Below, in pieces: positions 1 through 7,608 of a stretch of DNA of 64,000 nucleotides. The DNA lies in contig NZ_CP022579.1 in assembly GCF_008274805.1 (NCBI RefSeq), positions 1,550,001-1,614,000 on the forward strand, given 5' to 3'. Position 1 is the stretch's first letter; every line of letters begins with the position of its first letter. This DNA comes from Oryzomicrobium terrae. Lineage in GTDB: Bacteria; Pseudomonadota; Gammaproteobacteria; Burkholderiales; Rhodocyclaceae. The position numbers and the translations under genes are program-made. The notes under the pieces are model-generated. The model was not told where the DNA came from, searched no databases, and saw nothing but the letters and a program-made list of their open reading frames with translations.

Positions 1-144
1 GCCGAACGCTACGACGAGCTGGGGGCGTTGATCGACCAGCAATCCGCTTACATCGAGGCTGCGGACAAGGTCCGCGAATTGATGTTTCTGGAAAAACTGC
101 TGACCGAGGTAGACGACGCTCTGGCCGATCTGGAAGACGCCTGA
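1..144 (+). CDS. hscB: HscB co-chaperone, C-terminal end (partial)
   Basis: The last 47 codons of a frame that enters from outside the window and stops at 142-144. The peptide ends with the HscB C-terminal helix pattern ([14 protein letters not shown] followed by an acidic tail), which resembles the end of E. coli HscB. HscB is the J-domain co-chaperone that brings the scaffold IscU to HscA during iron-sulfur cluster transfer. The J domain lies outside the window. hscA follows after an 82-base gap, the usual isc operon order, which supports the call. The fragment is short, so the identity rests on this helix pattern plus context. Confidence 0.85.
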   Translation, partial: AERYDELGALIDQQSAYIEAADKVRELMFLEKLLTEVDDALADLEDA

Positions 145-226
145 CGATTTTCCGTTTTGCCCCGGGCCCGAGTTGCCTGACGCCGTTACGACGGCGCCGT
201 ATCTAACCTTTTTCTACCCGAGAGCC

Positions 227-2134
227 ATGGCCCTTCTCCAGATCGCCGAACCCGGCCAGTCCGCCGCCCCTCACGAACACAAGCTCGCCGTGGGCATCGA
301 CCTGGGTACCACCAATTCCCTGGTCGCTACCGTGCGTAGCGGCATGGCCAAGGTGCTCAACGACGAGCAGGGCCGCTCCATGCTGCCCTCGGTGGTGCGC
401 TACCTGCCCGACGGCAGCATCGAAGTGGGCCGGGAGGCCCAGCGCCACCAGGCCGACGATCCGCGCAACACCATCGCCTCGGTCAAGCGCTTCATGGGTC
501 GCGGCCTGCAGGACATCGCCCACGCCGAAGCGCTGCCCTACGAATTCGAATCGGCCCCGGGCATGGTCCGGGTGCGCACCCGGGCTGGGGTGAAGAGCCC
601 GGTGGAAATTTCCGCGGAAATCCTCAAGTGCTTGAAGGTGCGCGCCGAAGCCGCCCTGGGCGGCGATCTGGTGGGTGTGGTGATCACCGTGCCCGCCTAC
701 TTCGACGATGCCCAGCGCCAGGCGACCAAGGACGCCGCCAAGCTGGCCGGCCTGAACGTGCTGCGCCTGCTCAACGAACCCACCGCGGCGGCCATCGCCT
801 ATGGCCTGGACAACAACTCCGAGGGTGTCTTCGCCATCTACGATCTGGGCGGTGGCACCTTCGACATTTCGATCCTGCGCCTGGCCAAGGGCGTGTTCGA
901 GGTGCTGTCCACCGGCGGCGATTCGGCCCTGGGCGGCGACGATTTTGACCACCGCATCTATTGCTGGATGCTGGAGACCGCCAAGATCAGCCCGCCGTCG
1001 GCTGAGGACGCCCGCCGCCTGATGGAGCGCGCCCGGGAGGCCAAGGAATACCTGACCACCCACGACACCGCGCCGATCAACCTGCGCCTGAAGAGTGGCG
1101 AGACGGTGGACGTGGTGCTGACCACCGAAATCTTCACCGAGATTTCCCAGACCCTGGTGTCCAAGACCATCCAGCCGGTCAAGAAGGCCTTGCGCGACGC
1201 CGGCCTGCGCCCGGACGACATCCAGGGCGTGGTGATGGTGGGCGGTGCCACCCGCATGCCGCAGATCCAGCGCGCCGTGGCCGAGTACTTCAAGCAGGAA
1301 CCGCTCAACAACCTGGACCCGGACAAGGTGGTGGCCCTGGGCGCCGCCAAGCAGGCCGACCTGCTCGCCGGCAACCGCACCAGCGACGACGACTGGCTGC
1401 TGCTCGACGTGATCCCCCTGTCCCTGGGCCTGGAAACCATGGGCGGGCTTACCGAGAAGATCATCCCGCGCAACTCCACCATCCCCATCGCCCGGGCCCA
1501 GGAATTCACCACCTTCAAGGACGGCCAGACCGCCCTGGCGGTGCACGTGGTGCAGGGCGAGCGCGAACTGGTGTCCGATTGCCGTTCCCTGGCCCGCTTC
1601 GAGCTGCACGGCATTCCCCCCATGGTGGCCGGCGCGCCGCGCATTCGCGTCACCTTTCAGGTGGATGCCGACGGCCTGCTTTCGGTGACCGCCCGGGAGA
1701 CCATCTCCGGCGTGGAAGCCAGCGTCACCGTCAAGCCGTCCTACGGCCTGAGCGACGACGAGATCACCACCATGCTGCAGGACTCCATGGCCCACGCCAA
1801 GGACGACGCCTTCCTACGAGCCCTGACCGAATCCCGGGTGGAAGCCCAACGCTTGATCGAAGCGACCCAGGTCGCCCTGGCGGAAGATGCCCACCTGCTC
1901 AACCCGGCTGAACGAGAAAAAATCGACCAGGCGCTGGCCAAGCTTCAGGACGTGCTGCAAGGGGACAACCGTCGCACCATCAACCTGACCATGGACGCGC
2001 TGGTGGATTCGACCAACGAATTCGCCGCCCGCCGCATGGACCAATCCATCCGCCGCGCCCTGGCCGGCAAGAAAGTGACCGAAGTAGCCGAAAGCGCCTT
2101 GGGCGGCGCTGCGGCCGGAGAAGAAAAGCAATGA
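227..2134 (+). CDS. hscA: Fe-S assembly Hsp70-type chaperone HscA
   Basis: A 635-residue Hsp70-family ATPase specialised for releasing clusters from IscU. The N-terminus [15 protein letters not shown] matches the HscA family start closely, so I place the start at ATG 227 and not at an in-frame upstream ATG at 173. The nucleotide-binding domain carries GIDLGTTNS at about residues 23-31 and [11 protein letters not shown] at about 204-214. The substrate-binding domain follows, with a shorter lid than DnaK. The stop overlaps the fdx start as ATGA, indicating translational coupling. It acts in the cytoplasm with HscB and IscU. Confidence 0.96.
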   Translation: MALLQIAEPGQSAAPHEHKLAVGIDLGTTNSLVATVRSGMAKVLNDEQGRSMLPSVVRYLPDGSIEVGREAQRHQADDPRNTIASVKRFMGRGLQDIAHAEALPYEFESAPGMVRVRTRAGVKSPVEISAEILKCLKVRAEAALGGDLVGVVITVPAYFDDAQRQATKDAAKLAGLNVLRLLNEPTAAAIAYGLDNNSEGVFAIYDLGGGTFDISILRLAKGVFEVLSTGGDSALGGDDFDHRIYCWMLETAKISPPSAEDARRLMERAREAKEYLTTHDTAPINLRLKSGETVDVVLTTEIFTEISQTLVSKTIQPVKKALRDAGLRPDDIQGVVMVGGATRMPQIQRAVAEYFKQEPLNNLDPDKVVALGAAKQADLLAGNRTSDDDWLLLDVIPLSLGLETMGGLTEKIIPRNSTIPIARAQEFTTFKDGQTALAVHVVQGERELVSDCRSLARFELHGIPPMVAGAPRIRVTFQVDADGLLSVTARETISGVEASVTVKPSYGLSDDEITTMLQDSMAHAKDDAFLRALTESRVEAQRLIEATQVALAEDAHLLNPAEREKIDQALAKLQDVLQGDNRRTINLTMDALVDSTNEFAARRMDQSIRRALAGKKVTEVAESALGGAAAGEEKQ

Positions 2135-2472
2135 CCCAGATCATCGTCCTGCCCCACGGGGAACTGTGCCCGGAAGGGGCCCTCATCGACGCCGAACCCG
2201 GCCAGACCATTTGCGAAGTGCTGCTCAAGCACGACATCGAGATCGAGCACGCCTGCGAGATGTCCTGCGCCTGCACCACCTGCCACGTGGTGATCCGCGA
2301 AGGCTTCGAGAGCCTGGGTGAGGCCGACGAAACCGAGGAAGACCTGCTCGACAAGGCCTGGGGCCTGGAGCCCACCTCGCGTCTGTCCTGTCAGGCCAAG
2401 GTGGGCGATACCCCGCTGACGGTGGAAATCCCCCGTTACTCGATCAACATGGCCAAGGAAGGACACCGGTGA
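2131..2472 (+). CDS. fdx: ISC-type [2Fe-2S] ferredoxin
   Basis: A 113-residue adrenodoxin-like ferredoxin. Cysteines fall at residues 42, 48, 51 and 87, exactly the four cluster ligands of E. coli Fdx, and the additional C46 of the [13 protein letters not shown] motif is also present. It supplies electrons for iron-sulfur cluster assembly on IscU. The ATG overlaps the hscA stop, and its own stop overlaps the GTG of the next gene, so hscA-fdx-iscX appears translationally coupled. Confidence 0.96.
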   Translation: MTQIIVLPHGELCPEGALIDAEPGQTICEVLLKHDIEIEHACEMSCACTTCHVVIREGFESLGEADETEEDLLDKAWGLEPTSRLSCQAKVGDTPLTVEIPRYSINMAKEGHR

Positions 2473-2681
2473 GCACCATGAGCGGATTCAAGTGGACCGA
2501 CACCCTGCGCATCGCTGAAGAACTGCTCGATGCGCACCCGGACGTGGACCCGACCAAGGTCAATTTCGTCGACCTGATGAACTGGGTGATGGCATTGCCC
2601 GATTTCGCCGACGATCCCAAGCACTGCGGCGAGCGCATCCTGGAGGCCATCCAGGCCGCCTGGATCGAAGAAGCCGAGTAA
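2469..2681 (+). CDS. iscX: Fe-S assembly regulator IscX (YfhJ)
   Basis: A small acidic protein of 70 residues (67 from the alternative start). It has the IscX signature FKWTDTLRIAEELLDAHPD and a C-terminal AIQAAWIEEAE, and resembles E. coli IscX along its length. The family binds IscS and iron and modulates cluster assembly. The GTG at 2469 lies 5 bases after AAGGAAGGA and overlaps the fdx stop, so I prefer it. The ATG at 2478 gives the more canonical N-terminus MSGFKWTD but is poorly spaced from that site. Confidence 0.93.
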   Translation: MSTMSGFKWTDTLRIAEELLDAHPDVDPTKVNFVDLMNWVMALPDFADDPKHCGERILEAIQAAWIEEAE

Positions 2682-2702
2682 GCGGCAGAGAGCGGGGCGC
2701 CC

Positions 2703-3107
2703 ATGAGCACCATGTCCGACCTGCCCGGTGGCGGGCCTCAGCTCAACGTCTTCGGCGAGCCCCTGGCGCCGTGCAGCGGTGGCCAGGGCGCGCCGCGTAC
2801 CGGCTTCTACCGTACCGGCTGTTGCGAAACCGGGCCCGACGACCTGGGCAGCCACACCGTCTGCGCGGTGATGAGCGCCGAGTTCCTCGAATTCTCCAAA
2901 GCCCGGGGCAACGACCTCTCCACCCCCCGCCCCGAATACGGCTTCCCCGGCCTAAAACCCGGCGACCGCTGGTGCCTGTGCGCCCCGCGCTGGCAAGAAG
3001 CCTTCGTGGCCGGCCACGCCCCCCAGGTGGTGCTGGCCGCCAGCCACTACGGCGCCCTGCAATACGCCCGCCTCGACGACCTGCGTCAGTTCGCGGTGCA
3101 GGGCTGA
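2703..3107 (+). CDS. DUF2237 family protein
   Basis: A 134-residue protein that carries the DUF2237 hallmarks: NVFGEPLAPCS, TGFYRTGCCETGPDDLGSHTVCAVM, EFLEFSKARGNDLSTP and a C-terminal GDRWCLCAPRW. The conserved cysteines and acidic residues suggest metal or cofactor binding, but no reaction is known to me. It starts 21 bases after iscX and runs in the same direction, so it may be cotranscribed with the isc genes. Family assignment is strong; function is unknown. Confidence 0.88.
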   Translation: MSTMSDLPGGGPQLNVFGEPLAPCSGGQGAPRTGFYRTGCCETGPDDLGSHTVCAVMSAEFLEFSKARGNDLSTPRPEYGFPGLKPGDRWCLCAPRWQEAFVAGHAPQVVLAASHYGALQYARLDDLRQFAVQG

Positions 3108-3119
3108 GGCCGCCTCGCC

Positions 3120-3464
3120 TTGGTCGCGCCGTTCGACGCCATCCTCCCCTGGCCGGCCGCCTCCCCTGAGAACGATAGTTCGCCGCTGACGGCGGAGATC
3201 TCCTGCGCCACCTGTCGCGCCTGCTGCTGTCAGCTCGAAGTGATGCTGATGGGCGACGACGACGTGCCCGAACCACTCACCGAGCAGGATGCCTGGGGCG
3301 GCTGGGTGATGGCCCGCCTCGACGACGGCTGGTGCGCAGCCCTGGACCGGGACACCATGCTCTGCCGCATCTACGAGCGGCGCCCGTTCATCTGCCGCGA
3401 GTTTGCGCTGGGGGAGAGCGATTGTCTGGCGGAGCGGGCACAGTTGGAGCCGTTGCAGGGGTGA
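3120..3464 (+). CDS. YkgJ-family cysteine cluster protein (UPF0153)
   Basis: A 114-residue protein with a dense cysteine motif (ISCATCRACCC, residues 27-37), followed by a tryptophan/cysteine segment (DDGWCAAL) and CRIYERRPFICREF. This is the arrangement of the YkgJ family, which is thought to bind zinc or an Fe-S cluster. The listed start is a TTG 12 bases after the DUF2237 stop with no clear ribosome-binding site, so the N-terminus is uncertain; the cysteine domain begins around residue 27. Its place after the isc genes fits a metal-cluster role, but that is inference. Confidence 0.8.
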   Translation: MVAPFDAILPWPAASPENDSSPLTAEISCATCRACCCQLEVMLMGDDDVPEPLTEQDAWGGWVMARLDDGWCAALDRDTMLCRIYERRPFICREFALGESDCLAERAQLEPLQG

Positions 3465-3582
3465 TCCAGTCCAGTCTTGGAGCGGACGGTCAAGACCGGC
3501 TGCTTTAGGGGCTGTTTTCGGTCAGTCTAGTTCGTAGCTGCAATCTTTGGCCTATCTAATAGTCAGCGTCTACAGAGAGCCA

Positions 3583-4296
3583 ATGGCAACCTTGAGCATC
3601 GCCAACCGAGACATGTTGTATTCGCTATCGTGGTACATGTTCGCAAGAAAGACTGCACTGCGCTCCGCACTCTCTTTCCGCGCACCGCTCTCAGTCACTG
3701 ACCGGACGGACATCAGAGTCCATTACTCTGGCTACTTTTTAAATCTTCTTGCAGCGACCGAACTATTCCGCGAAACGACTACGCTGCAGCCAAATAACTT
3801 TGAAGCGCAATTGTATTCGCGCTTTGTGTTTGATGGATTCCAGGACGGAGAGGCGAACTACTTCTATATTCGTGAGCTGCGCAATGCGATTGTTCATCGC
3901 GGGTTGGACATCACGTCTGCTGCTCATTTTGATGGCGACTTTCCAATGATTCTTGCGGAGCCGGAGGTTAAAAATCGGAATGGAAGAATTACATTCGTTG
4001 CCTTTGACAAATACTTACTGCACGTCATAGAAAAGTGTGAATCGGTCGTTGGCTCGGTGATGCTTAATTGTTTGAATGCAGCAGGAATCTTTGAAGCCGC
4101 GATGGATGCAGAAGCTTCCGTTACTGAATACTATGAGGCTGTTGAAAATTCCGGAGTCATTCCTGCGTGCATCAAGAGGATGGCCTTGGCAATGGAATTC
4201 AAGCCCGAGTGGGTAGCGGTCGCCCACAGCGATGCAATGACGAAGTTGCGTGAAGCGTTGGCACCGTGTAATGCCATTAAGCCATCCATGCCTTAG
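3583..4296 (+). CDS. Hypothetical protein with HEPN-like RNxxxH motif
   Basis: A 237-residue protein I do not recognise as a named family. The start at ATG 3583 follows a purine-rich GAGAG and is preferred to an in-frame TTG at 3547. It is predicted mostly helical, and around residue 110 it carries YFYIRELRNAIVHRG, resembling the R-x4-6-H motif of HEPN-type nuclease or scaffold domains. Base composition is clearly AT-richer than its neighbours (many AAT, TTT and ATT codons), suggesting horizontal acquisition. It stands alone: no nucleotidyltransferase or antitoxin-like partner is adjacent. That it is a real gene is likely from its length and codon pattern; its function is unknown. Confidence 0.6.
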   Translation: MATLSIANRDMLYSLSWYMFARKTALRSALSFRAPLSVTDRTDIRVHYSGYFLNLLAATELFRETTTLQPNNFEAQLYSRFVFDGFQDGEANYFYIRELRNAIVHRGLDITSAAHFDGDFPMILAEPEVKNRNGRITFVAFDKYLLHVIEKCESVVGSVMLNCLNAAGIFEAAMDAEASVTEYYEAVENSGVIPACIKRMALAMEFKPEWVAVAHSDAMTKLREALAPCNAIKPSMP

Positions 4297-4458
4297 AACT
4301 TTCGCATACTCAAATGCGGATTTTAGAGGTCAGCGTAATCTCGACCTAGACCTGAGCAGAATGTCAGCTTTCGGGCTGCAAGATTTGAAACCGGGATGTC
4401 GCAATTGGGTCGTTAGCCGATATAAAGGCTGAGTGCTAACACGCAGTTTTTGCGTAAG

Positions 4459-4494
4459 AAAAAGGGCCGAATTCCTTGTGGAATCGGCCCTTTT
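4459..4494. terminator. Bidirectional intrinsic terminator
   Basis: A hairpin with arms AAAAGGGCCGAATTCC and GGAATCGGCCCTTTT (one bulged A) around a TTGT loop. It has a T run on the plus side and, read on the minus strand, a TTTTTCTT tract. It lies between the plus-strand orphan ending at 4296 and the minus-strand CDF transporter ending at 4528, so it can serve both. The 4297-4458 stretch before it holds no convincing gene. Confidence 0.8.
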
Positions 4495-4527
4495 GCTATG
4501 TGACACAGCTTCGTTGTGATGTGTTTC

Positions 4528-5520
4528 TTACCCGTGGTTCGATGCCTCCCGCGGCTCCAGGTGCGTCGTCACCGCCAGGTCGGGCAGGGTGGCCTCTAGC
4601 CGGGCTTCGACCGCATCGAGCAGGTCGTGCCCCCGGGTGACGCTCCAGTCGCCGGGGACCAGGATGTCCACCTGGACGAAGGACTGGGTGCCGGCGCGGC
4701 GGCTCTTCAGGTTGCGGTAGGTGGCTTCCGGCGGGAGCACCGCGTCCAGGGCGGTGGTGAGTTCCGCCAGTTGCTCCGGTTCCAGACTGCGGTCCATCAG
4801 GCCGTCCACCGACGTTTGGCCGAGGCGCCAGCCTTCCAGCATGATGTGCAGGCCCACGGCGATGGCGATGACCGGGTCGAGCCAGTTCTGGCCGGTGAGG
4901 GCCACCAGCAGCACGCCGGCGACCACGCCCACCGAGGTCCACACGTCGGTCATCAGGTGGCGCGAGTCGGCGGTGAGGGCAATCGAGTTGAAGCGCTTGC
5001 CGGCCCGGGCCAGGGTGAGAGCGACAACGAAGTTGATCAGGGTGCTGAGGCCGGAGAAGGCCATGCCCCAGCCCAGGGCTTCCAGGGGTTCCGGGTGGAG
5101 CAGGCGCTGCACGCCGGTGCCGACGATGGCCAGGGCGGCGACGAAGATCAGGCCACCTTCAAAACCGCTAGAGAAGTATTCCGCCTTGCCGTGGCCGAAG
5201 GGGTGGCCGTCGTCCGGCGGGGTGCGGGTGACCAGGATCATCCACAGGGCGAAGCCGGCGCCGGCCAGGTTGACGAAGGATTCCAGGGCGTCGGAGAGCA
5301 GGCCCACCGAGCCGGTGATCCACCAGGCCACGGTCTTGAGGGTAATGGTGAGCAGCGCGGCGGCGATGGAGAGCCAGGCGTAGTGGTGACGTTGGGCGGT
5401 ATCGGGCAGCACGGTTTTGGGGAGCGATCCGGAAAGCCACGCCAGTCGGGCATCTTCGGGCAGGGGGTCTGAAGATGCCCGACTGGCGCGGGGTTGCGGG
5501 CAGGCGGGTCGGAGCGCCAA
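4528..5520 (-). CDS. Cation diffusion facilitator family transporter
   Basis: A CDF-type divalent cation/proton antiporter of the inner membrane, up to 330 residues. It shows six hydrophobic segments beginning near AWLSIAAALLTITLK, then GSVGLLSDALESFVN in TM2, HPFGHGKAEYFSS after TM3, HLMTD (HxxxD) in TM5, and a cytoplasmic C-terminal domain. In TM2 the usual DxxxD pair reads ExxxN, so the metal is not obvious. No ATG is available: the frame opens with TTG at 5520, but its first 36 codons include an 18-bp perfect inverted repeat. GTG at 5412 is a reasonable alternative start. It lies just downstream of serB on the same strand. Confidence 0.88.
   Translation of the reverse strand: MALRPACPQPRASRASSDPLPEDARLAWLSGSLPKTVLPDTAQRHHYAWLSIAAALLTITLKTVAWWITGSVGLLSDALESFVNLAGAGFALWMILVTRTPPDDGHPFGHGKAEYFSSGFEGGLIFVAALAIVGTGVQRLLHPEPLEALGWGMAFSGLSTLINFVVALTLARAGKRFNSIALTADSRHLMTDVWTSVGVVAGVLLVALTGQNWLDPVIAIAVGLHIMLEGWRLGQTSVDGLMDRSLEPEQLAELTTALDAVLPPEATYRNLKSRRAGTQSFVQVDILVPGDWSVTRGHDLLDAVEARLEATLPDLAVTTHLEPREASNHG
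5440..5488. repeat. 18-bp perfect inverted repeat between serB and CDF gene
   Basis: CGCCAGTCGGGCATCTTC at 5440-5457 is repeated as its exact reverse complement at 5471-5488, with a 13-base spacer. It falls in the extreme 5' part of the CDF reading frame, just after the serB stop on the minus strand. No T-tract follows in either direction, so it is not a textbook terminator. It could be an intercistronic RNA-stabilising hairpin or a repeat element, and it argues that translation of the transporter may begin downstream of it. Confidence 0.75.
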
Positions 5521-5563
5521 TACTGGCGCGGCTTTGCGACCTGCCTATGACAGGATTACACGA

Positions 5564-6409
5564 TTACACGAACAGGTTGACCAGCCCGTCCAGGCCGACG
5601 TGGTTGAAGGCGACCGAGGCTTTTTCCCGGGTCGCCGGTTTGGCGCGGAAGGCCACCGACAGGCCGGCCTCGGCCATCATCATCAGGTCGTTGGCGCCGT
5701 CGCCCACGGCGATCACCTGGTCGCGGGTCAGGCCCAGCTCGTCGCGCAGGCGGCACAGGTGGTGGGCCTTGGCGCTGGCGTCCACGATGTCGCCGACCAC
5801 CCGGCCGGTGAGTTTGCCGCCGGAAATCTCCAGTTCGTTGGAGGTGGCGAAGTCAAAACCCAACTCGATGCGCAGGCGCTCGGTGAAGTAGGTGAAGCCG
5901 CCGGAGAGGATGGCGGTGCGCAGCCCGGCGGCCTGGACCGCTTCGAGCAGGGGGCGGGCGCCGTCGGAGAGCAGCAGCCGTTCGCCATAGACCCGGGCCA
6001 GCACCCGGGCATCGAGCCCGGCCAGCAGGGCCAGGCGGCGGCGCAGGCTTTCCCGGTAGTCGATCTCGCCGCGCATGGCGGCTTCGGTCACGGCCGAGAC
6101 TTCCTTTTTCTTGCCGGCGAAATCGGCCAGCTCGTCGATGCACTCGATGGTGATCAGGGTCGAGTCCATGTCGAAGCAGATCAGGCCGTAGTCGGACAGG
6201 GCCTTGCCGGCGGGAACGAAGGCCCAGTCGAGCTTTTCGGCGGCGAGCAGGGGTTCCAGGGTGGCGGCGAAGTCGGCCGGCCGGGTCACGCCGTAGAGCC
6301 GGTGCAGCTGGGGCGCGCGGGGCTCGGCCCGGGCGGCGCCGGTGGCCTGGACGAGGCGATCGAGGAGGAAGGTGGGCAGGGGGCCGCCCTGGATGACGAG
6401 GTCGAGCAT
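5564..6409 (-). CDS. serB: Phosphoserine phosphatase
   Basis: A HAD-superfamily phosphatase of 281 residues that catalyses the last step of serine synthesis. Motif I is FDMDSTLI, with nucleophile D80 and acid/base D82. LSGGFTYF follows as motif II, and VGDGANDLMMM near residue 238 is the Mg-binding motif. An N-terminal region of about 70 residues precedes the catalytic core, as in other proteobacterial SerB proteins. It is on the same strand as the CDF transporter and the DAHP synthase, but separated from them by short gaps. Confidence 0.95.
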   Translation of the reverse strand: MLDLVIQGGPLPTFLLDRLVQATGAARAEPRAPQLHRLYGVTRPADFAATLEPLLAAEKLDWAFVPAGKALSDYGLICFDMDSTLITIECIDELADFAGKKKEVSAVTEAAMRGEIDYRESLRRRLALLAGLDARVLARVYGERLLLSDGARPLLEAVQAAGLRTAILSGGFTYFTERLRIELGFDFATSNELEISGGKLTGRVVGDIVDASAKAHHLCRLRDELGLTRDQVIAVGDGANDLMMMAEAGLSVAFRAKPATREKASVAFNHVGLDGLVNLFV

Positions 6410-6476
6410 GGCAGAAAGTCGTGCGGCGGCCGAGGGGCCGCCGCGGTAAGGGTGAAGGAGTCGGGTCTACGAAGAG

Positions 6477-7550
6477 TCAGCCGCGGCGGCTGGGCAGCAC
6501 GTCGCGCAGCAGGGTGGCGGCGTCGCGCAGCATCTTCTCGGTGGTGGCCCAGTCCACGCAGCCGTCGGTGACCGAACAGCCGTACTTGAGCTGGGACAGG
6601 TCGGCGGGGATCGGCTGGTTGCCGGCCTCGATGTTCGATTCGATCATGGTGCCGACGATGGACTTGTTGCCCAGGCGGATCTGGTTGACCACGTCGGCCA
6701 TCACCAGGGGCTGCAATTCGGGCTTCTTGTAGCTGTTGGCGTGGGAGCAGTCCACCACGATGTTGGCCGGCAGCTTGGCCTTGGTCAGGGCGGCCTCGGC
6801 CAGGGTGATCGACACCGTGTCGTAGTTGGGACGGCCGTCGCCGCCGCGCAGCACCACGTGGCCGTAGGGGTTGCCGGTGGTGCGCACGATGGTCACGCCG
6901 CCGTCGTAATTGATGCCGAGGAAGGAGTGGGGCCGGGAGGCGGAGAGGATGGCGTTGACCGCCACGGTCAGGTCGCCGCTGGTGCCGTTCTTGAAGCCCA
7001 CCGGGGTCGAGAGGCCGGAGGAAATCTCGCGGTGGGTCTGGGATTCGGTGGTGCGGGCGCCGATGGCGGTCCAGGCGATCAGGTCGCCCAGGTACTGGGG
7101 CGAGATCGGGTCCAGGGCCTCGGTGCCGGCGGGCAGGCCGAGCTCGTTCACGTCGCGCAGGAACTGGCGTGCCTTGGCCATGCCCTCGTCGATGCGGAAC
7201 GAGTCGTCCATGTACGGATCGTTGATGTACCCCTTCCAGCCCACGGTGGTGCGGGGCTTTTCGAAGTAGACGCGCATCACCAGCACCAGGGTGTCGGACA
7301 CCTCGTCGGCCAGGGCCTTGAGGCGCCGGGCATAGTCCAGGCCGGCCACCGGGTCGTGGATGGAGCAGGGGCCCACCACCACGAAGACGCGGTGATCCTT
7401 GCCATCCAGGATGGCCTTGAGGGTTTCCCGGCCCTGCACCACGGTGGTGGCGGCGGCCTCGGTCATCGGGATCCGGTCCAGGACCTCCCGGGGCGTGGGC
7501 ATGGGGTCGAATGCGGCGACGTGCAGGTCTTCGATGGCTTGCTCAATCAT
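6477..7550 (-). CDS. aroG: 3-deoxy-7-phosphoheptulonate (DAHP) synthase, class I
   Basis: A 357-residue type I DAHP synthase. It condenses phosphoenolpyruvate and erythrose-4-phosphate in the first step of the shikimate pathway. Diagnostic motifs are VVGPCSIHD (about residues 58-66), FEKPRTTVGWKG, GARTTESQTHRE, GFKNGTSGD and VVDCSHANS. The length and the N-terminal extension fit the AroF/AroG/AroH group, whose members are feedback-regulated by an aromatic amino acid. The sequence does not tell me which amino acid, so the symbol reflects the group. Confidence 0.93.
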   Translation of the reverse strand: MIEQAIEDLHVAAFDPMPTPREVLDRIPMTEAAATTVVQGRETLKAILDGKDHRVFVVVGPCSIHDPVAGLDYARRLKALADEVSDTLVLVMRVYFEKPRTTVGWKGYINDPYMDDSFRIDEGMAKARQFLRDVNELGLPAGTEALDPISPQYLGDLIAWTAIGARTTESQTHREISSGLSTPVGFKNGTSGDLTVAVNAILSASRPHSFLGINYDGGVTIVRTTGNPYGHVVLRGGDGRPNYDTVSITLAEAALTKAKLPANIVVDCSHANSYKKPELQPLVMADVVNQIRLGNKSIVGTMIESNIEAGNQPIPADLSQLKYGCSVTDGCVDWATTEKMLRDAATLLRDVLPSRRG

Positions 7551-7608
7551 GGCGTTGGCTTCTTGCGCTTTCTTGCGTTAAGGGGCGCCCGGGAGGGGCG
7601 CCGGTGCA

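Noticed and set aside
4250-4432. A 60-codon frame after the HEPN-like gene
   Set aside because: It overlaps the end of the orphan, lacks a ribosome-binding site and shows no recognisable sequence.
4388-4451. Possible integron attC-like site (GTTAGC ... GCTAAC) after the AT-rich orphan
   Set aside because: The arms are in the wrong order for attC and do not fit the GTTRRRY core; no integrase or further cassettes are present.
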